Source: an uncultured Tropicimonas sp.
Lineage (GTDB): Bacteria; Pseudomonadota; Alphaproteobacteria; Rhodobacterales; Rhodobacteraceae
Reading direction: 5' to 3'
Length of the DNA stretch: 64,000 nucleotides
Assembly (NCBI GenBank): GCA_947495685.1
Contig: CANLZY010000014.1
Location: 86,280-150,279, forward strand
The translations under genes and the position numbers were made by a program. Below, piece by piece: positions 17,700 to 26,630 of the stretch. The notes below the pieces were generated by a model. The model was not told where the DNA came from, searched no databases, and saw nothing but the letters and a program-made list of their open reading frames with translations. The stretch's first letter is position 1, and every line of letters begins with the position of its first letter.

Positions 17700-19046
17700 A
17701 TGATGCGTCTCATCGAAAAGGGCCTGATGTTCGGGAACCTGATCCCGATTGCCTCGCCCGCATTGGTCGAACGCTACAACCGGGCGATGGAAAAGCTGAC
17801 CGGCCGCAAGACCGCGCTGACCGATTTTCACGTCGATATCTCCGGCTTCTCGCCCGAGATCGCCGACGAGCTGGACGACTGGCTGTATCTCAACCCGAAT
17901 GGCTGCAACCGCCAGTTCATCCTGCTGACCACCGAGCAGAAGACCGCGCCGTTGCTGAACGCGATGTTCTCGATGTCGCGTTCCATCCTGCGGCAGTTCA
18001 TCGAAGCGAACGAGGCGCAATTGTTCGCGTTGACGGCCCGGGATGCGGTGTTGGGAGAGCTGGAGAACTCGGTGTTCGAGCTGTCCAGCCCGGCGCGGCT
18101 GTTCGACATCCGCCGCATCACGGTGCAGGCCGACACCACGCGCGGGCACGTCGCCCATGCCGAGGACCTGCACGACAAGATCGAGCGGTTTCGCCACACG
18201 CCCGACGCCTGGTGGGATGACGTTCTGATTGCCGAAATGATCGGCCTGGCCAAGCAGACCGGCGATATCACCCGCAACCCGATCCGGTTGCAGCACCCGG
18301 ACTTTACCCAGGCGACCTACTGGACCGCGCATTTCGGTGGCCTGTACCTGTTCCGCGATCTGCCAACTCCGGGTGTCATCTCGGTCCCGCCGAAGGCGGG
18401 CCTGGGTCCGATGCCGGTGGATGTCGTTCTCGACCTGGAGGACCGCAACGGCATCGCGCGGTTCCTGGAGGTCAACGACCTGGTCGAGCCTATCGTTACC
18501 GCCAAGGGGGCCGATGCTGTCACGATCCTGCGGCAAAAGATGGACTTCATCCTTGTGGATGCGGCCGCGACGCTGGGACAGGATGTGGCCGCGCGCGACC
18601 GGCACGAGCTTCGGCGGCTGGCCCGCGCGCTTGGCAGCGCGCTGCCGGACGAGTTCAACGCGCTGGCCGATCTGGTCCGCTGGGCCGAGGGCGGCGGTGG
18701 CTGGCCGCGGATCACATCGGACCACCCGGCCTATTTCTACACGCTGCGCGCCCGCCCCCACCCGGACCGGGATATCGTGAACCAGTTGTTGTCGGAACTG
18801 TCGCGCAAGGATGTCCGGCAGCTTTTCATCTGTCACAAGCAACTTTTCTACAGGCTGTATGCGGATTGGCCCGACAAGAAGAAATCCTTTGTCGCGGATT
18901 TCCTCGAAGCGGAGTATCAAATGGACAAGGCTGGTGCACGTGCGGCATTGTTTGGCTCCGCCGAACCGGAAATGCAGGAACCTCCGGTGCGCGAGCCCGA
19001 AGATATGATACCGCTGGTCGGCCCTTGGGGGGCCGTGCGGCGCTGA
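17700..19046 (+). CDS. Large protein of unknown function in AAA cluster (DUF6638-like)
   Basis: A 448-residue, soluble-looking protein that I believe corresponds to the family named DUF6638 in roseobacters; the name is from memory and unverified. It has no signal peptide, P-loop or metal motif that I can identify. Distinct segments include an N-terminal GLMFGNLIPIASPALVERYN, a central region rich in charged helices, and a region rich in Trp and Tyr near the C-terminus (LFYRLYADWPDKKKSFVADF). GGAGGG at 17687-17692 sets the ATG at 17700; a second ATG follows at 17703. The gap of about 190 bases from the ATPase gene holds no convincing gene. The next two membrane-protein genes follow closely. 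Confidence 0.7.
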   Translation: MMRLIEKGLMFGNLIPIASPALVERYNRAMEKLTGRKTALTDFHVDISGFSPEIADELDDWLYLNPNGCNRQFILLTTEQKTAPLLNAMFSMSRSILRQFIEANEAQLFALTARDAVLGELENSVFELSSPARLFDIRRITVQADTTRGHVAHAEDLHDKIERFRHTPDAWWDDVLIAEMIGLAKQTGDITRNPIRLQHPDFTQATYWTAHFGGLYLFRDLPTPGVISVPPKAGLGPMPVDVVLDLEDRNGIARFLEVNDLVEPIVTAKGADAVTILRQKMDFILVDAAATLGQDVAARDRHELRRLARALGSALPDEFNALADLVRWAEGGGGWPRITSDHPAYFYTLRARPHPDRDIVNQLLSELSRKDVRQLFICHKQLFYRLYADWPDKKKSFVADFLEAEYQMDKAGARAALFGSAEPEMQEPPVREPEDMIPLVGPWGAVRR

Positions 19047-19067
19047 TACGAGTGAACGGAGGGCCGC

Positions 19068-19334
19068 ATGGCCGCGCTTGCAAGACTTCTTCTGATGCTG
19101 TTCGTGGTGCTGACAGTGGTCTACGTCAGCCTGTCGCTGTATTCCCGGTCTGTCCGGCGAGGCAAGCTGGAACAGGAATGGGACGAGGACGTTCAAGACG
19201 GCGACCGAGAGGCCTTTGTACGCGAGGGCCTGCAGGACTACGATCAATCGCTGCGCCGGAAGCTTATTCTTGGCGTCTACATCGTGCCGCTACTGCTGAT
19301 CGGTACCATCATCTATCTCACCAACTTCAGGTAA
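19068..19334 (+). CDS. Small two-helix membrane protein (AAA cluster)
   Basis: An 88-residue protein with a membrane helix at each end (LLLMLFVVLTVVYVSLSLY and LILGVYIVPLLLIGTIIYL) and an acidic hydrophilic loop of about 35 residues between them. Hairpin topology is predicted. A CGGAGGG ribosome site precedes the ATG. It lies 21 bases after the large unknown gene and 10 bases before the DUF1523-like gene. No family assigned. Confidence 0.7.
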   Translation: MAALARLLLMLFVVLTVVYVSLSLYSRSVRRGKLEQEWDEDVQDGDREAFVREGLQDYDQSLRRKLILGVYIVPLLLIGTIIYLTNFR

Positions 19335-19344
19335 GGACGGGTCC

Positions 19345-19977
19345 ATGTGGGACATCATCAAGTGGACATTCTGGATCACGGTCTGGGTGCTGATCGCAGC
19401 CTTTTTCCACTACACGCTGCCGCAGAACGATATCGTGCGGATCACCGACACTCTCGAAAAGCGGGTGGATTTTGGCGACAACTCGATTTTCTGGGCACAT
19501 CCTGATACCGGCGAGGTTGCGAACACCACCAACCGCGATGTGTTCTTCATCCAGGCGATCCGACCAAACGGGCGCCCGATGGTCTATCGCAACGAGGACA
19601 CTGGATGGGGCTGGCCGCCGTACTTCAAGTTCCACACGACCAATCTCCAGACCCAGGCCTCCGACATGAAGTCGACCAAGGACACACCGCAATGGGTGGC
19701 CGTGAAGCACTATGGTTGGCGAAACGAGTTCATCTCGATTTACCCCAACGCGATCAGTGTGAAACCTGTTGACGGGCCAGACACCCGGATCATTCCATGG
19801 ATCGCCATCACCGTCTGGGTCCTGTTTGGGTGCCTGGCACTGGCAATCTGGTCGCGCTGGCGCAAGTTCCGCGCGAACAGGGTCGATCCGCTGCTGGATG
19901 GGGTGGAACAGGGCTGGGACGACACGAGTTCCAAGGCCAGCAAATGGTGGAACAGTTGGCGTGGCCCCGGGAAGTAA
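19345..19977 (+). CDS. DUF1523-like membrane protein (AAA cluster, last gene)
   Basis: A 210-residue protein with an N-terminal membrane helix (FWITVWVLIAAFFHYTL) and a C-terminal one (IPWIAITVWVLFGCLALAIW). Between them is a domain of about 125 residues that would lie in the periplasm, followed by a basic cytoplasmic tail. The segment HYTLPQNDIVRITDTLEKRV is typical of proteins I recall as DUF1523, a family of unknown function common in Rhodobacteraceae. It ends the seven-gene series and is followed by a hairpin. A role in passing an envelope signal to the cytoplasmic ATPase is possible but speculative. Confidence 0.75.
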   Translation: MWDIIKWTFWITVWVLIAAFFHYTLPQNDIVRITDTLEKRVDFGDNSIFWAHPDTGEVANTTNRDVFFIQAIRPNGRPMVYRNEDTGWGWPPYFKFHTTNLQTQASDMKSTKDTPQWVAVKHYGWRNEFISIYPNAISVKPVDGPDTRIIPWIAITVWVLFGCLALAIWSRWRKFRANRVDPLLDGVEQGWDDTSSKASKWWNSWRGPGK

Positions 19978-20021
19978 GGTCCTTCGTTCACCATATCGGA
20001 CAAACCCGCCCGCCGCAGGCG

Positions 20022-20040
20022 CCGCACGCCCAGCGTGCGG
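20022..20040 (+). terminator. Short perfect hairpin after the AAA cluster
   Basis: CCGCACGC (20022-20029) and GCGTGCGG (20033-20040) form an 8-bp stem with a three-base loop, 45 bases after the DUF1523-like stop codon. No T-run follows, so it may be a weak terminator or an mRNA-stabilising structure. Confidence 0.35.
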
Positions 20041-20242
20041 CTTGGCCCAACGGAGGTGGTCACATCTGTGATGTGGCAACGTCGGGCGGGAGCGCCCCGG
20101 CCCAAGTCGACGACGGTCGCGCCGGGCGAACAGAGATTCGGCGCGACCGTGGCACGGGCCTCCGGCAGGGATGTCTCCGGACAGAAGAAATGTTTGCCTT
20201 GGCGCCAAGAACCCTGCGTCCGGGAACGTCCTACCGGTCGAT

Positions 20243-20785
20243 ATGCGAATGACCACATCGGATGAAGACTTGGCCACGGCGGCGGCCCACGGCGACCAGA
20301 GCGCCTTTGGTGCCTTGCTGGAGCGGCACTACGACCGGCTGTTTGCCTTTGCATTTCGCCTGACGGGCCACCGACCGGAAGCCGAGGACCTGACCCAGGA
20401 CATCTGCCTTGCACTGCCGGGAAAACTGCGTGGATTTCGCGGCGAATCCCGCTTCACAACCTGGCTCTATCGGGTGGCGGTCAACGCGGCGCACGACAGA
20501 CGGCGCCGGGCAGCAACACATGCGAAAGCCGCCGACGCTTGGGGAGATTGGGAGATTTCCCGACGGGCCGCAGACACCGAGACACGCGATGCGCTGGACT
20601 GGCTGACCGAGGCCATGAATGGCCTGAAGCCAGATCTGCGAGATACTGCCGTCTTGATCCTGGCCGAAGAGATGACACAGGCGGATGCAGCCAACGTCCT
20701 GGAAATCTCGGAGGGAACGGTCGCCTGGCGCATGTCCGAGGTGAAGAAATACCTGCGTGCCCGCGCTGCGGAGGATCTGCAATGA
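20243..20785 (+). CDS. ECF-type RNA polymerase sigma factor
   Basis: A 180-residue protein with region 2 (FGALLERHYDRLFAFAFRLT, then AEDLTQDICLALPGKL, the core-binding and -10 recognition helices) and region 4 (a helix-turn-helix around MTQADAANVLEISEGTVAWR). It lacks regions 1 and 3, as expected for group 4 sigma factors. ATG at 20243 (or 20249) fits the family N-terminus; the open frame further upstream lacks resemblance. The stop codon overlaps the ATG of the vWA gene (ATGA), so the two products are made together. No separate anti-sigma gene is present, which points to the downstream protein as its partner. Confidence 0.85.
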   Translation: MRMTTSDEDLATAAAHGDQSAFGALLERHYDRLFAFAFRLTGHRPEAEDLTQDICLALPGKLRGFRGESRFTTWLYRVAVNAAHDRRRRAATHAKAADAWGDWEISRRAADTETRDALDWLTEAMNGLKPDLRDTAVLILAEEMTQADAANVLEISEGTVAWRMSEVKKYLRARAAEDLQ

Positions 20786-22794
20786 CCGACGATCTGAAAA
20801 CCCTGCGTGACGCCCTGAGATCCACGGCCGCACCTGATGCCGCCCTCAAGGCACGCAACATGGCGGCCGCGACGGAGTGCTTCGCTCAGGAATTTGCAGC
20901 CTCCCCCCAAGAAACCGGCGCACCGGTGCGTCCTATTCCTGACCGCAGCATCTGGGCGCGGTTGAGAACAGGAGGCATTTCGATGATGACCCATTTGACG
21001 AGCCGGGCCGGGTTGGCCATGACCACAGGGTTGGTCACCGCCGGACTCGCGCTCGTGTTGGTGCTGCCCCGCGATGACCTGTTCGGGCCGGGACATCCGG
21101 CAGATCAGCCCCGGCAAGAGGCAAGCACGCCCGTCGTGACTTTGGCCGAAGGTACGGAACCCGATCTCAGGATGGAAGACATTGCGGCGGCGCCCGAGGC
21201 GCCCCAAGCCGTCCCGGAATTGCAGGGCCAACCCACCGTGCGGGCTGTTGCCGAAGACGCCCCGTTGACCGAACCCGCACCTGTCATCGCCCGCAGCGCC
21301 AAGATGGCCGCGCCCCAAGGACAATCCGAAGGCATGACGTCCATGGTGACCAACGCCGGCGATGTCCCGATCACTGCCTTCGCGCCGCCAGCGGAAAACA
21401 CCGAGCGCTTTTCCAATGCCGACGAGAACCCGGTTAAAATCGTAGCCGACAGCCCGGTCTCGACCTTTTCGATCGACGTGGATACCGCGGCCTATGCCGT
21501 TGTCCGATCATCCCTGATGTCGGGACATCTGCCACCCGAAGACGCCGTTCGGGTCGAAGAAATGGTGAACTACTTTCCCTACGCCTATCCCGCGCCGGAC
21601 ACTGCAGGCCCGCCGTTCCGGCCAACCGTTTCGGTCAGCCAGACCCCATGGAACACCGGCACAAAGATCCTGCACATTGCGTTGCAGGGGCAAGTGCCGG
21701 AGGTGACCGCGCGGCCGCCGCTGAACCTTGTGTTCCTGATCGATACCTCGGGCTCCATGCAGGACCCGGACAAACTGCCGTTGTTGAAACAATCCTTCCG
21801 TTTGATGCTGGGCCAGTTGCGCCCCGAAGACCAGGTTGCCATCGTCACCTACGCGGGCAGTGCCGGCCAGGTCCTGGCGCCAACAACCGCAACAGAACGG
21901 GCAACCATCCTGGCTGCGCTGGACCGGCTGCAGGCTGGAGGCTCGACAGCCGGTCAGGCCGGGCTGGAGCAGGCCTATGCTGTGGCTGCCGGGATGACCG
22001 AGGACGGCGAAGTAAGCCGGGTTCTGTTGGCGACCGATGGCGACTTCAACGTTGGCATTCACGATCCCGATGGCTTGCAGAGCTTTGTCGAGCGAAAACG
22101 TGACAGCGGCACCTACCTGTCGGTCCTCGGCTTTGGCCGCGGAAACCTGAACGATGCCTTGATGCAGATGCTGGCCCAGAACGGCAACGGCCATGCGGCC
22201 TACATCGACACCATCGCCGAGGCGCAAAAGGTGCTGATGGACCAGTTGACCGGGGCACTATTCCCAATCGCGCAGGACGTGAAGATCCAGGTGGAATTCA
22301 ACCCGGCCGAGATCGCCGAATACCGGTTGATCGGGTATGAGACCCGGGCGCTGCGGCGTGAGGACTTCAACAATGATGCCGTGGACGCCGGAGAGATCGG
22401 CGCCGGGCACCAGGTGACCGCTCTTTATGAGGTTACGCCGGTCGGGTCCGATGCGGTGCTGAACGATCCGTTGCGGTACCAGGCCGAGGCGCCGACAGGC
22501 ACATCCAATGGCGAATTGGGCTTGCTGCGGTTGCGCTACAAGGCGCCGAGCGAAACCGACAGCGCGCTGATCGAGGTGCCGATCCCGGTTGATGCGCCAC
22601 CCGCGAAGGACGAAACCAAGTTTGCAACCGCGATCGCAGGATTTGGTCAAATGCTGCGCGGATCCCCCTACCTGGGCAATTGGAGCTATGCCGAGGCCAT
22701 CGATCTGGCCAACGGCGCGCGCGGCGAGGATGCATTTGGCTATCGCGCCGAGGCAATCCGGCTGATGCGGATTGCCGAAAGTCTGTCCGACTGA
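20782..22794 (+). CDS. Membrane-anchored von Willebrand factor A protein (YfbK-like), possible built-in anti-sigma
   Basis: A 670-residue protein. Residues 1-70 are hydrophilic and would be cytoplasmic. A membrane helix follows (TTGLVTAGLALVLVLP, about 75-92), then a proline-rich linker, the YfbK-type N-domain (TFSIDVDTAAYAVVRSSL, VRVEEMVNYFPYAYP), a vWA domain with a complete MIDAS start DTSGSM (Asp321), and a C-terminal domain of the DUF3520 type. GGAGG at 20770-20774 and the ATGA overlap couple it to the sigma factor gene. ECF-vWA pairs are a recurring arrangement. A topology with a cytoplasmic N-terminus and an outside sensor would suit a transmembrane anti-sigma, which is inference. Confidence 0.8.
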   Translation: MTDDLKTLRDALRSTAAPDAALKARNMAAATECFAQEFAASPQETGAPVRPIPDRSIWARLRTGGISMMTHLTSRAGLAMTTGLVTAGLALVLVLPRDDLFGPGHPADQPRQEASTPVVTLAEGTEPDLRMEDIAAAPEAPQAVPELQGQPTVRAVAEDAPLTEPAPVIARSAKMAAPQGQSEGMTSMVTNAGDVPITAFAPPAENTERFSNADENPVKIVADSPVSTFSIDVDTAAYAVVRSSLMSGHLPPEDAVRVEEMVNYFPYAYPAPDTAGPPFRPTVSVSQTPWNTGTKILHIALQGQVPEVTARPPLNLVFLIDTSGSMQDPDKLPLLKQSFRLMLGQLRPEDQVAIVTYAGSAGQVLAPTTATERATILAALDRLQAGGSTAGQAGLEQAYAVAAGMTEDGEVSRVLLATDGDFNVGIHDPDGLQSFVERKRDSGTYLSVLGFGRGNLNDALMQMLAQNGNGHAAYIDTIAEAQKVLMDQLTGALFPIAQDVKIQVEFNPAEIAEYRLIGYETRALRREDFNNDAVDAGEIGAGHQVTALYEVTPVGSDAVLNDPLRYQAEAPTGTSNGELGLLRLRYKAPSETDSALIEVPIPVDAPPAKDETKFATAIAGFGQMLRGSPYLGNWSYAEAIDLANGARGEDAFGYRAEAIRLMRIAESLSD

Positions 22795-23417
22795 CGATCA
22801 GGTCCGGACCGAACCGGACTTTCCACGATGGTGACCGTGGTGCCATCGAGAGTGCGATACCGTGCCTTGTGCCCACTGAGGCTAACAACGGACAAGCTAT
22901 TCGACCCGCTTTCATCCATCAGCATGCCGGACGGACGCTATTGCAACGGTCGTCACCATTCAGGCATCTCCGGGAGAGTTCTTCGATGGCAAGGTCGTTT
23001 CGAGAGTTTCCAAGTCTGATATGCAGCACCATCGCTGCGTGCCTTGATGATTTGTTGCCGGCCCGGATCAGCAAGCAATTGGTCCGGGGTCGGAAGGACA
23101 TCTGAGGCGACATTGGCCACGGGACGAAATCTACCAGGCGGGCAATCCTGAAGTTCGACTGGCTGGATGACGCCCGCTGAAGAGAGTCAAGCGCTAGAGA
23201 AATGTAAGGGCCGCCCGCCCGGCGCGTTTGGCTGGGACGACGCCGAAGACCAGAACTGCAGACTCTCGTTATGAACGAGGGACAAGCGGGAGGGGCAGGT
23301 CAATGCCACTGGCGGCATACCCACGATGCCGTGTCGTTCGTGCTGTTCCGCAGTCCTTTTGCACAAGCCAGATTTTTGCCCTCGATCGGCCGACCGCTGC
23401 AGTCATGCTTCGGGAGA
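22795..23417. other. 623-bp region without a convincing gene
   Basis: It lies between the vWA gene and the 3' end of the flagellar TPR gene. Several short open frames exist on both strands, but none has a ribosome site, family resemblance or codon use like its neighbours. The composition is less GC-rich than the preceding genes. It may be a decayed gene or the junction of an acquired flagellar segment; I see no insertion-sequence ends or tRNA. Confidence 0.45.
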
Positions 23418-25682
23418 TCAGCTTCCCATATCAAGCGCGGCCTGTATGGCTCGCCTATCTCTTTCACTATCAACAACAAGCTCCTTTATTCTGGACAATC
23501 CGATGTCCACATGCGGAGCTTGAATTCCAGTTTCAGGGGGCGCGGAGCCTGGCGCCGTTTGGTCCATTGGGGTGTCTTGACGCGCGCGTTCCAGAAAATT
23601 CACAACGTCCGGCTCGATGTCCGGCCTCAGAGCTCGGATTTTGTCCGCATCTCTCGATAGCCAGGCTTGTTGCCCTGCCTTCTCAACCTGTTTGATGTCG
23701 TCAAACAGGTTTGCCGACATCTTGTGGTCCCCCTGTGCTGCGTAGGCCTGTGCACGGATTTCAATGCTGAGTGGATCTTCCTCCCCGGCGAGGACTGCCA
23801 GCGCCAGCGCCGGGTATTCCATGGCCATGGCGACCTTGGCGCGAATCTGCCGAACATCGACTTGATCTTCGAGTTCGAAAGGTACCAACAACTGGCCGGC
23901 TTCCGCAGGGAGGCCGTTCCCGATCAACCAATCTGCCAAGGAAAGCACTGCCAACCTCTCGAGTTGACGATCCCCAAGTTGGAAATGGCTTGAATGCAGC
24001 ATCGACATGATCCCGACCTCGTCGTTTGTCTCGATCATTTGTTCAACAAGGCGCGACAGGACAGGATCTGGAACAGGCTCGGTTTGGCGTTCGCCTTGCA
24101 ATCGAGCGAAGGTGGACCGGGCGGTATCCATGTCTCCCGCATCGGCCCAAGTCAGGACCGCTTGTTCCAACAGTGCGAAACCAACGGTCGTCCCCCGGTT
24201 TTCAAGGGCCATTGCCTCGGCAAGGATCGCCAAGTCGGTATCTTCCTGATCCAGAATTCTATTGGTCTCAAGAAGATGGACGAGAGCTTCAGGGGAAAGG
24301 TCGTTGGCGTCGGATACAATCTGACTTAGCTGCTTCGCCGCCAATTCCGTCTTGTGACCTGCAAGCGCCGACGTTGCCTCAACCAACGCCATGTGGGACG
24401 TAGGCTTTGACATGGACCTCAAGGCGGCATCCCGGATCATCAAGGCCACCTCATCCTGGTGGTTAAGCTGCAGTCGCTCGGTCAGGACCGAACCCAAGTG
24501 ATTTCGCAATCCGAGCGGGAGCTTCAGGTACCACTCCTGGATCGATTGCAGGTTCGGGCTCTCGGTGTGCTGCTGTTTGGACAGGAAAGCCCACATCGCG
24601 GTTGGACCCGCACAGTCAAGCCCTGCAGATAGGATCGAGGGATCACGTGCAACGCCCGTGTCAACGATGTCTGCCATTGCGGTCAGAAGATCGGCGTGTG
24701 GCACGTCACCGCGAAAGGCGCCCAGGGTTGCGATAGCTTCGGCCCCAAATCCCAATGCAACATAGGTCTTTGCCAAAGCGGCGACACTGGCCGGGTCAGT
24801 CTCCGGTCGATCGACTGAAACACCGATGCGGCCGAGGGCAATCGATGTTGCTGGATCTGCGTCCGGCAACCAAGCCGCGACATCAAGGACCTCTGCGCCG
24901 AAACATCTGGTTCCGGCGTTGTGGCGCGTGGCACCGTGATTGATCGACAACCCGACCCGATCGAAGGCAGTCTCCGTCGCGATATGCGAAACGCCGTCAA
25001 GCACCGCGCCCGGCGTCGCAGTCATGGCGGATCGATCAGTGGACTCTGAATGGTCCGGGAGCGTTGTGGAGATCTTGGCCAACCCTTGAGTGGCGGCACG
25101 TCCAAGCTGCCTGAGCAGGTCTTCTTCCATTTCCTTCGCAGACGCCAACTCTTGCTCTGATGAAGGTTGCTCGGTGGCCTGGAGGGCGAGCGATCGCGTT
25201 GAATGCCCACTCTCGACAGCGGCGTCTGCCCAAGACGACGAAGATCGACCATATCCGAACGGCAGGATGGAAGATACGATTCGGGGAGTGTCCTTTGGCG
25301 GAAGGTCCTTCGTTTGGTGCGGTTCAGTGGAAGATTTGACATCGATCGCGAGTGTATTCTTGCCGGCAGAAAAGATCTCCAGGTCGCAATTACACGAACT
25401 CTCTATGGTCAGAGACGCAGTTCCCTCGTCAAAGGTCACATTTTCGATCCGGTCTCGCGGGATCAATTGAAAGACGCGACTCAAGTCTACGGATATATCG
25501 TTCCTGTCGAAGCTCACGACAAAGCCGTCTGATGTCCTGGATTCCTTCCAATTGATCGCGTTTCGAAAGACCATGACGATCCGGGAAAAGTCTTCGTGTT
25601 CTCCGGAGCGAACGCGCACGGCTTCGGCTTGAACCTGACTGGCAGACAGGATCACCATAAGCAATATGGGGGTGAGGCGCAT
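23418..25682 (-). CDS. Large periplasmic TPR-like protein of the motA operon (possible MotC counterpart)
   Basis: A 754-residue protein with a signal peptide (LTPILLMVILSASQVQA, residues 3-19). Residues 20-120 resemble an AMIN-like beta domain (VRVRSGEHEDFSRIVMVF, then FSAGKNTLAIDV), of the kind that binds envelope structures. The remainder, from about 270, is a series of helical pairs like tetratricopeptide repeats (for example SVAALAKTYVALGFGAEAIA and RAQAYAAQGDHKMSANLFDD). The ATG shares one base with the motA stop (TGATG), so it is co-translated with the stator gene. In rhizobia a periplasmic MotC with its chaperone MotE serves the flagellar motor; this gene occupies the equivalent place but is much longer. 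Function inferred from context. Confidence 0.7.
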   Translation of the reverse strand: MRLTPILLMVILSASQVQAEAVRVRSGEHEDFSRIVMVFRNAINWKESRTSDGFVVSFDRNDISVDLSRVFQLIPRDRIENVTFDEGTASLTIESSCNCDLEIFSAGKNTLAIDVKSSTEPHQTKDLPPKDTPRIVSSILPFGYGRSSSSWADAAVESGHSTRSLALQATEQPSSEQELASAKEMEEDLLRQLGRAATQGLAKISTTLPDHSESTDRSAMTATPGAVLDGVSHIATETAFDRVGLSINHGATRHNAGTRCFGAEVLDVAAWLPDADPATSIALGRIGVSVDRPETDPASVAALAKTYVALGFGAEAIATLGAFRGDVPHADLLTAMADIVDTGVARDPSILSAGLDCAGPTAMWAFLSKQQHTESPNLQSIQEWYLKLPLGLRNHLGSVLTERLQLNHQDEVALMIRDAALRSMSKPTSHMALVEATSALAGHKTELAAKQLSQIVSDANDLSPEALVHLLETNRILDQEDTDLAILAEAMALENRGTTVGFALLEQAVLTWADAGDMDTARSTFARLQGERQTEPVPDPVLSRLVEQMIETNDEVGIMSMLHSSHFQLGDRQLERLAVLSLADWLIGNGLPAEAGQLLVPFELEDQVDVRQIRAKVAMAMEYPALALAVLAGEEDPLSIEIRAQAYAAQGDHKMSANLFDDIKQVEKAGQQAWLSRDADKIRALRPDIEPDVVNFLERARQDTPMDQTAPGSAPPETGIQAPHVDIGLSRIKELVVDSERDRRAIQAALDMGS

Positions 25683-26554
25683 CAGGCGGCTTCCTGCTGT
25701 TTGACTTCCTTCAAGGCCTCTTCGAGGTCCGAAAAGCTCGGCCGAATGTGGCTGGGAGTGTTCTGACGCCCGACCTCGATACAGATGTTCGTTGCGTGGC
25801 TGTGCAAGTTCGCGACCAGCACTTCGCGAATGAGCAGGTAGAAATGGCCATCTTCGTCCGTCACGTCCTTGACCTTGGTGGCGAAAGGCCCAACCAGACC
25901 ATAGGCAAGGAACACGCCAAGGAAGGTGCCAACCAAGGCGCCGCCGATAAGTTTGCCCAGGATTTCGGGCGGTTGATCGATCGACCCCATTGTCTTGATG
26001 ACGCCAAGAACAGCGGCGACGATTCCCAAGGCCGGAAGACCATCCGCCATTGTCTGCAACGCATGGCTGGAGTGCAACGCATGTGCCTGATTCGCGTCCA
26101 TGCGCTTCTCCAGAACCTCCTCAACCTGATGGGGATCATCATAATTCATGGAAGCGGAGCGGAGCGTGTCGCAGATCAGGTTGATCGCTTCGGCATCGCC
26201 TAGAATCTTCGGATACTTCGAAAATATCGGAGATTCGGAGGGCGCCTCTATGTGTTCCTCCAATCCGACCGGATTCTGGCGGGCAAGTCGAATGAGGGCG
26301 AACAACAAGCACAACAGGTCCCGATAGTCCTCGGGCTTCCATTTTGGGCCCTTGAAGACCTTTCCAACATCCTTGAGCGTATGTTTTATCGCCGACATGT
26401 CGTTGGAGATCACGAAAGCACCAATTGCGGCTCCACCGATCATCGTGAATTCGTATGGAAGCGATTTCAGGATGATGCCCATCTTGCCACCCGCGGCGAG
26501 GTATCCGCCAAAAACCATCACGAAAATGATGATGATTCCGATGATTCCGACCAT
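25682..26554 (-). CDS. motA: Flagellar motor stator protein MotA
   Basis: A 290-residue inner-membrane proton-channel subunit of the stator. Four membrane helices are evident, at residues 1-20 (IIGIIIIFVMVFGGYLAAGG), about 35-50, and the pair near 170-190 and 200-225. The family motif around PALGIVAAVLGVIKTMG carries the conserved proline of helix 3, and GTFLGVFLAYGLVGPFA is helix 4 with its proline. The cytoplasmic loop (roughly 55-165) would contact FliG. The partner motB is not in this window. The gene follows the motE-like gene by 76 bases and overlaps the TPR gene by one base. Confidence 0.93.
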   Translation of the reverse strand: MVGIIGIIIIFVMVFGGYLAAGGKMGIILKSLPYEFTMIGGAAIGAFVISNDMSAIKHTLKDVGKVFKGPKWKPEDYRDLLCLLFALIRLARQNPVGLEEHIEAPSESPIFSKYPKILGDAEAINLICDTLRSASMNYDDPHQVEEVLEKRMDANQAHALHSSHALQTMADGLPALGIVAAVLGVIKTMGSIDQPPEILGKLIGGALVGTFLGVFLAYGLVGPFATKVKDVTDEDGHFYLLIREVLVANLHSHATNICIEVGRQNTPSHIRPSFSDLEEALKEVKQQEAA

Positions 26555-26630
26555 CTGAAGTCTCCAAACCCGTTAGTAATGCCATGCGATCATGCGGCCA
26601 ATCCGTTAAGAACCGCTGAGCCGCGCCGTG

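Noticed and set aside
17503..17703. 66-codon open frame between the AAA ATPase and the next gene
   Set aside because: It overlaps the ATPase stop, has no ribosome site and no family resemblance.
17682..19247. Minus-strand open frame of 521 codons
   Set aside because: It is antisense to the 448-residue protein gene of the AAA cluster; no motif or ribosome site.
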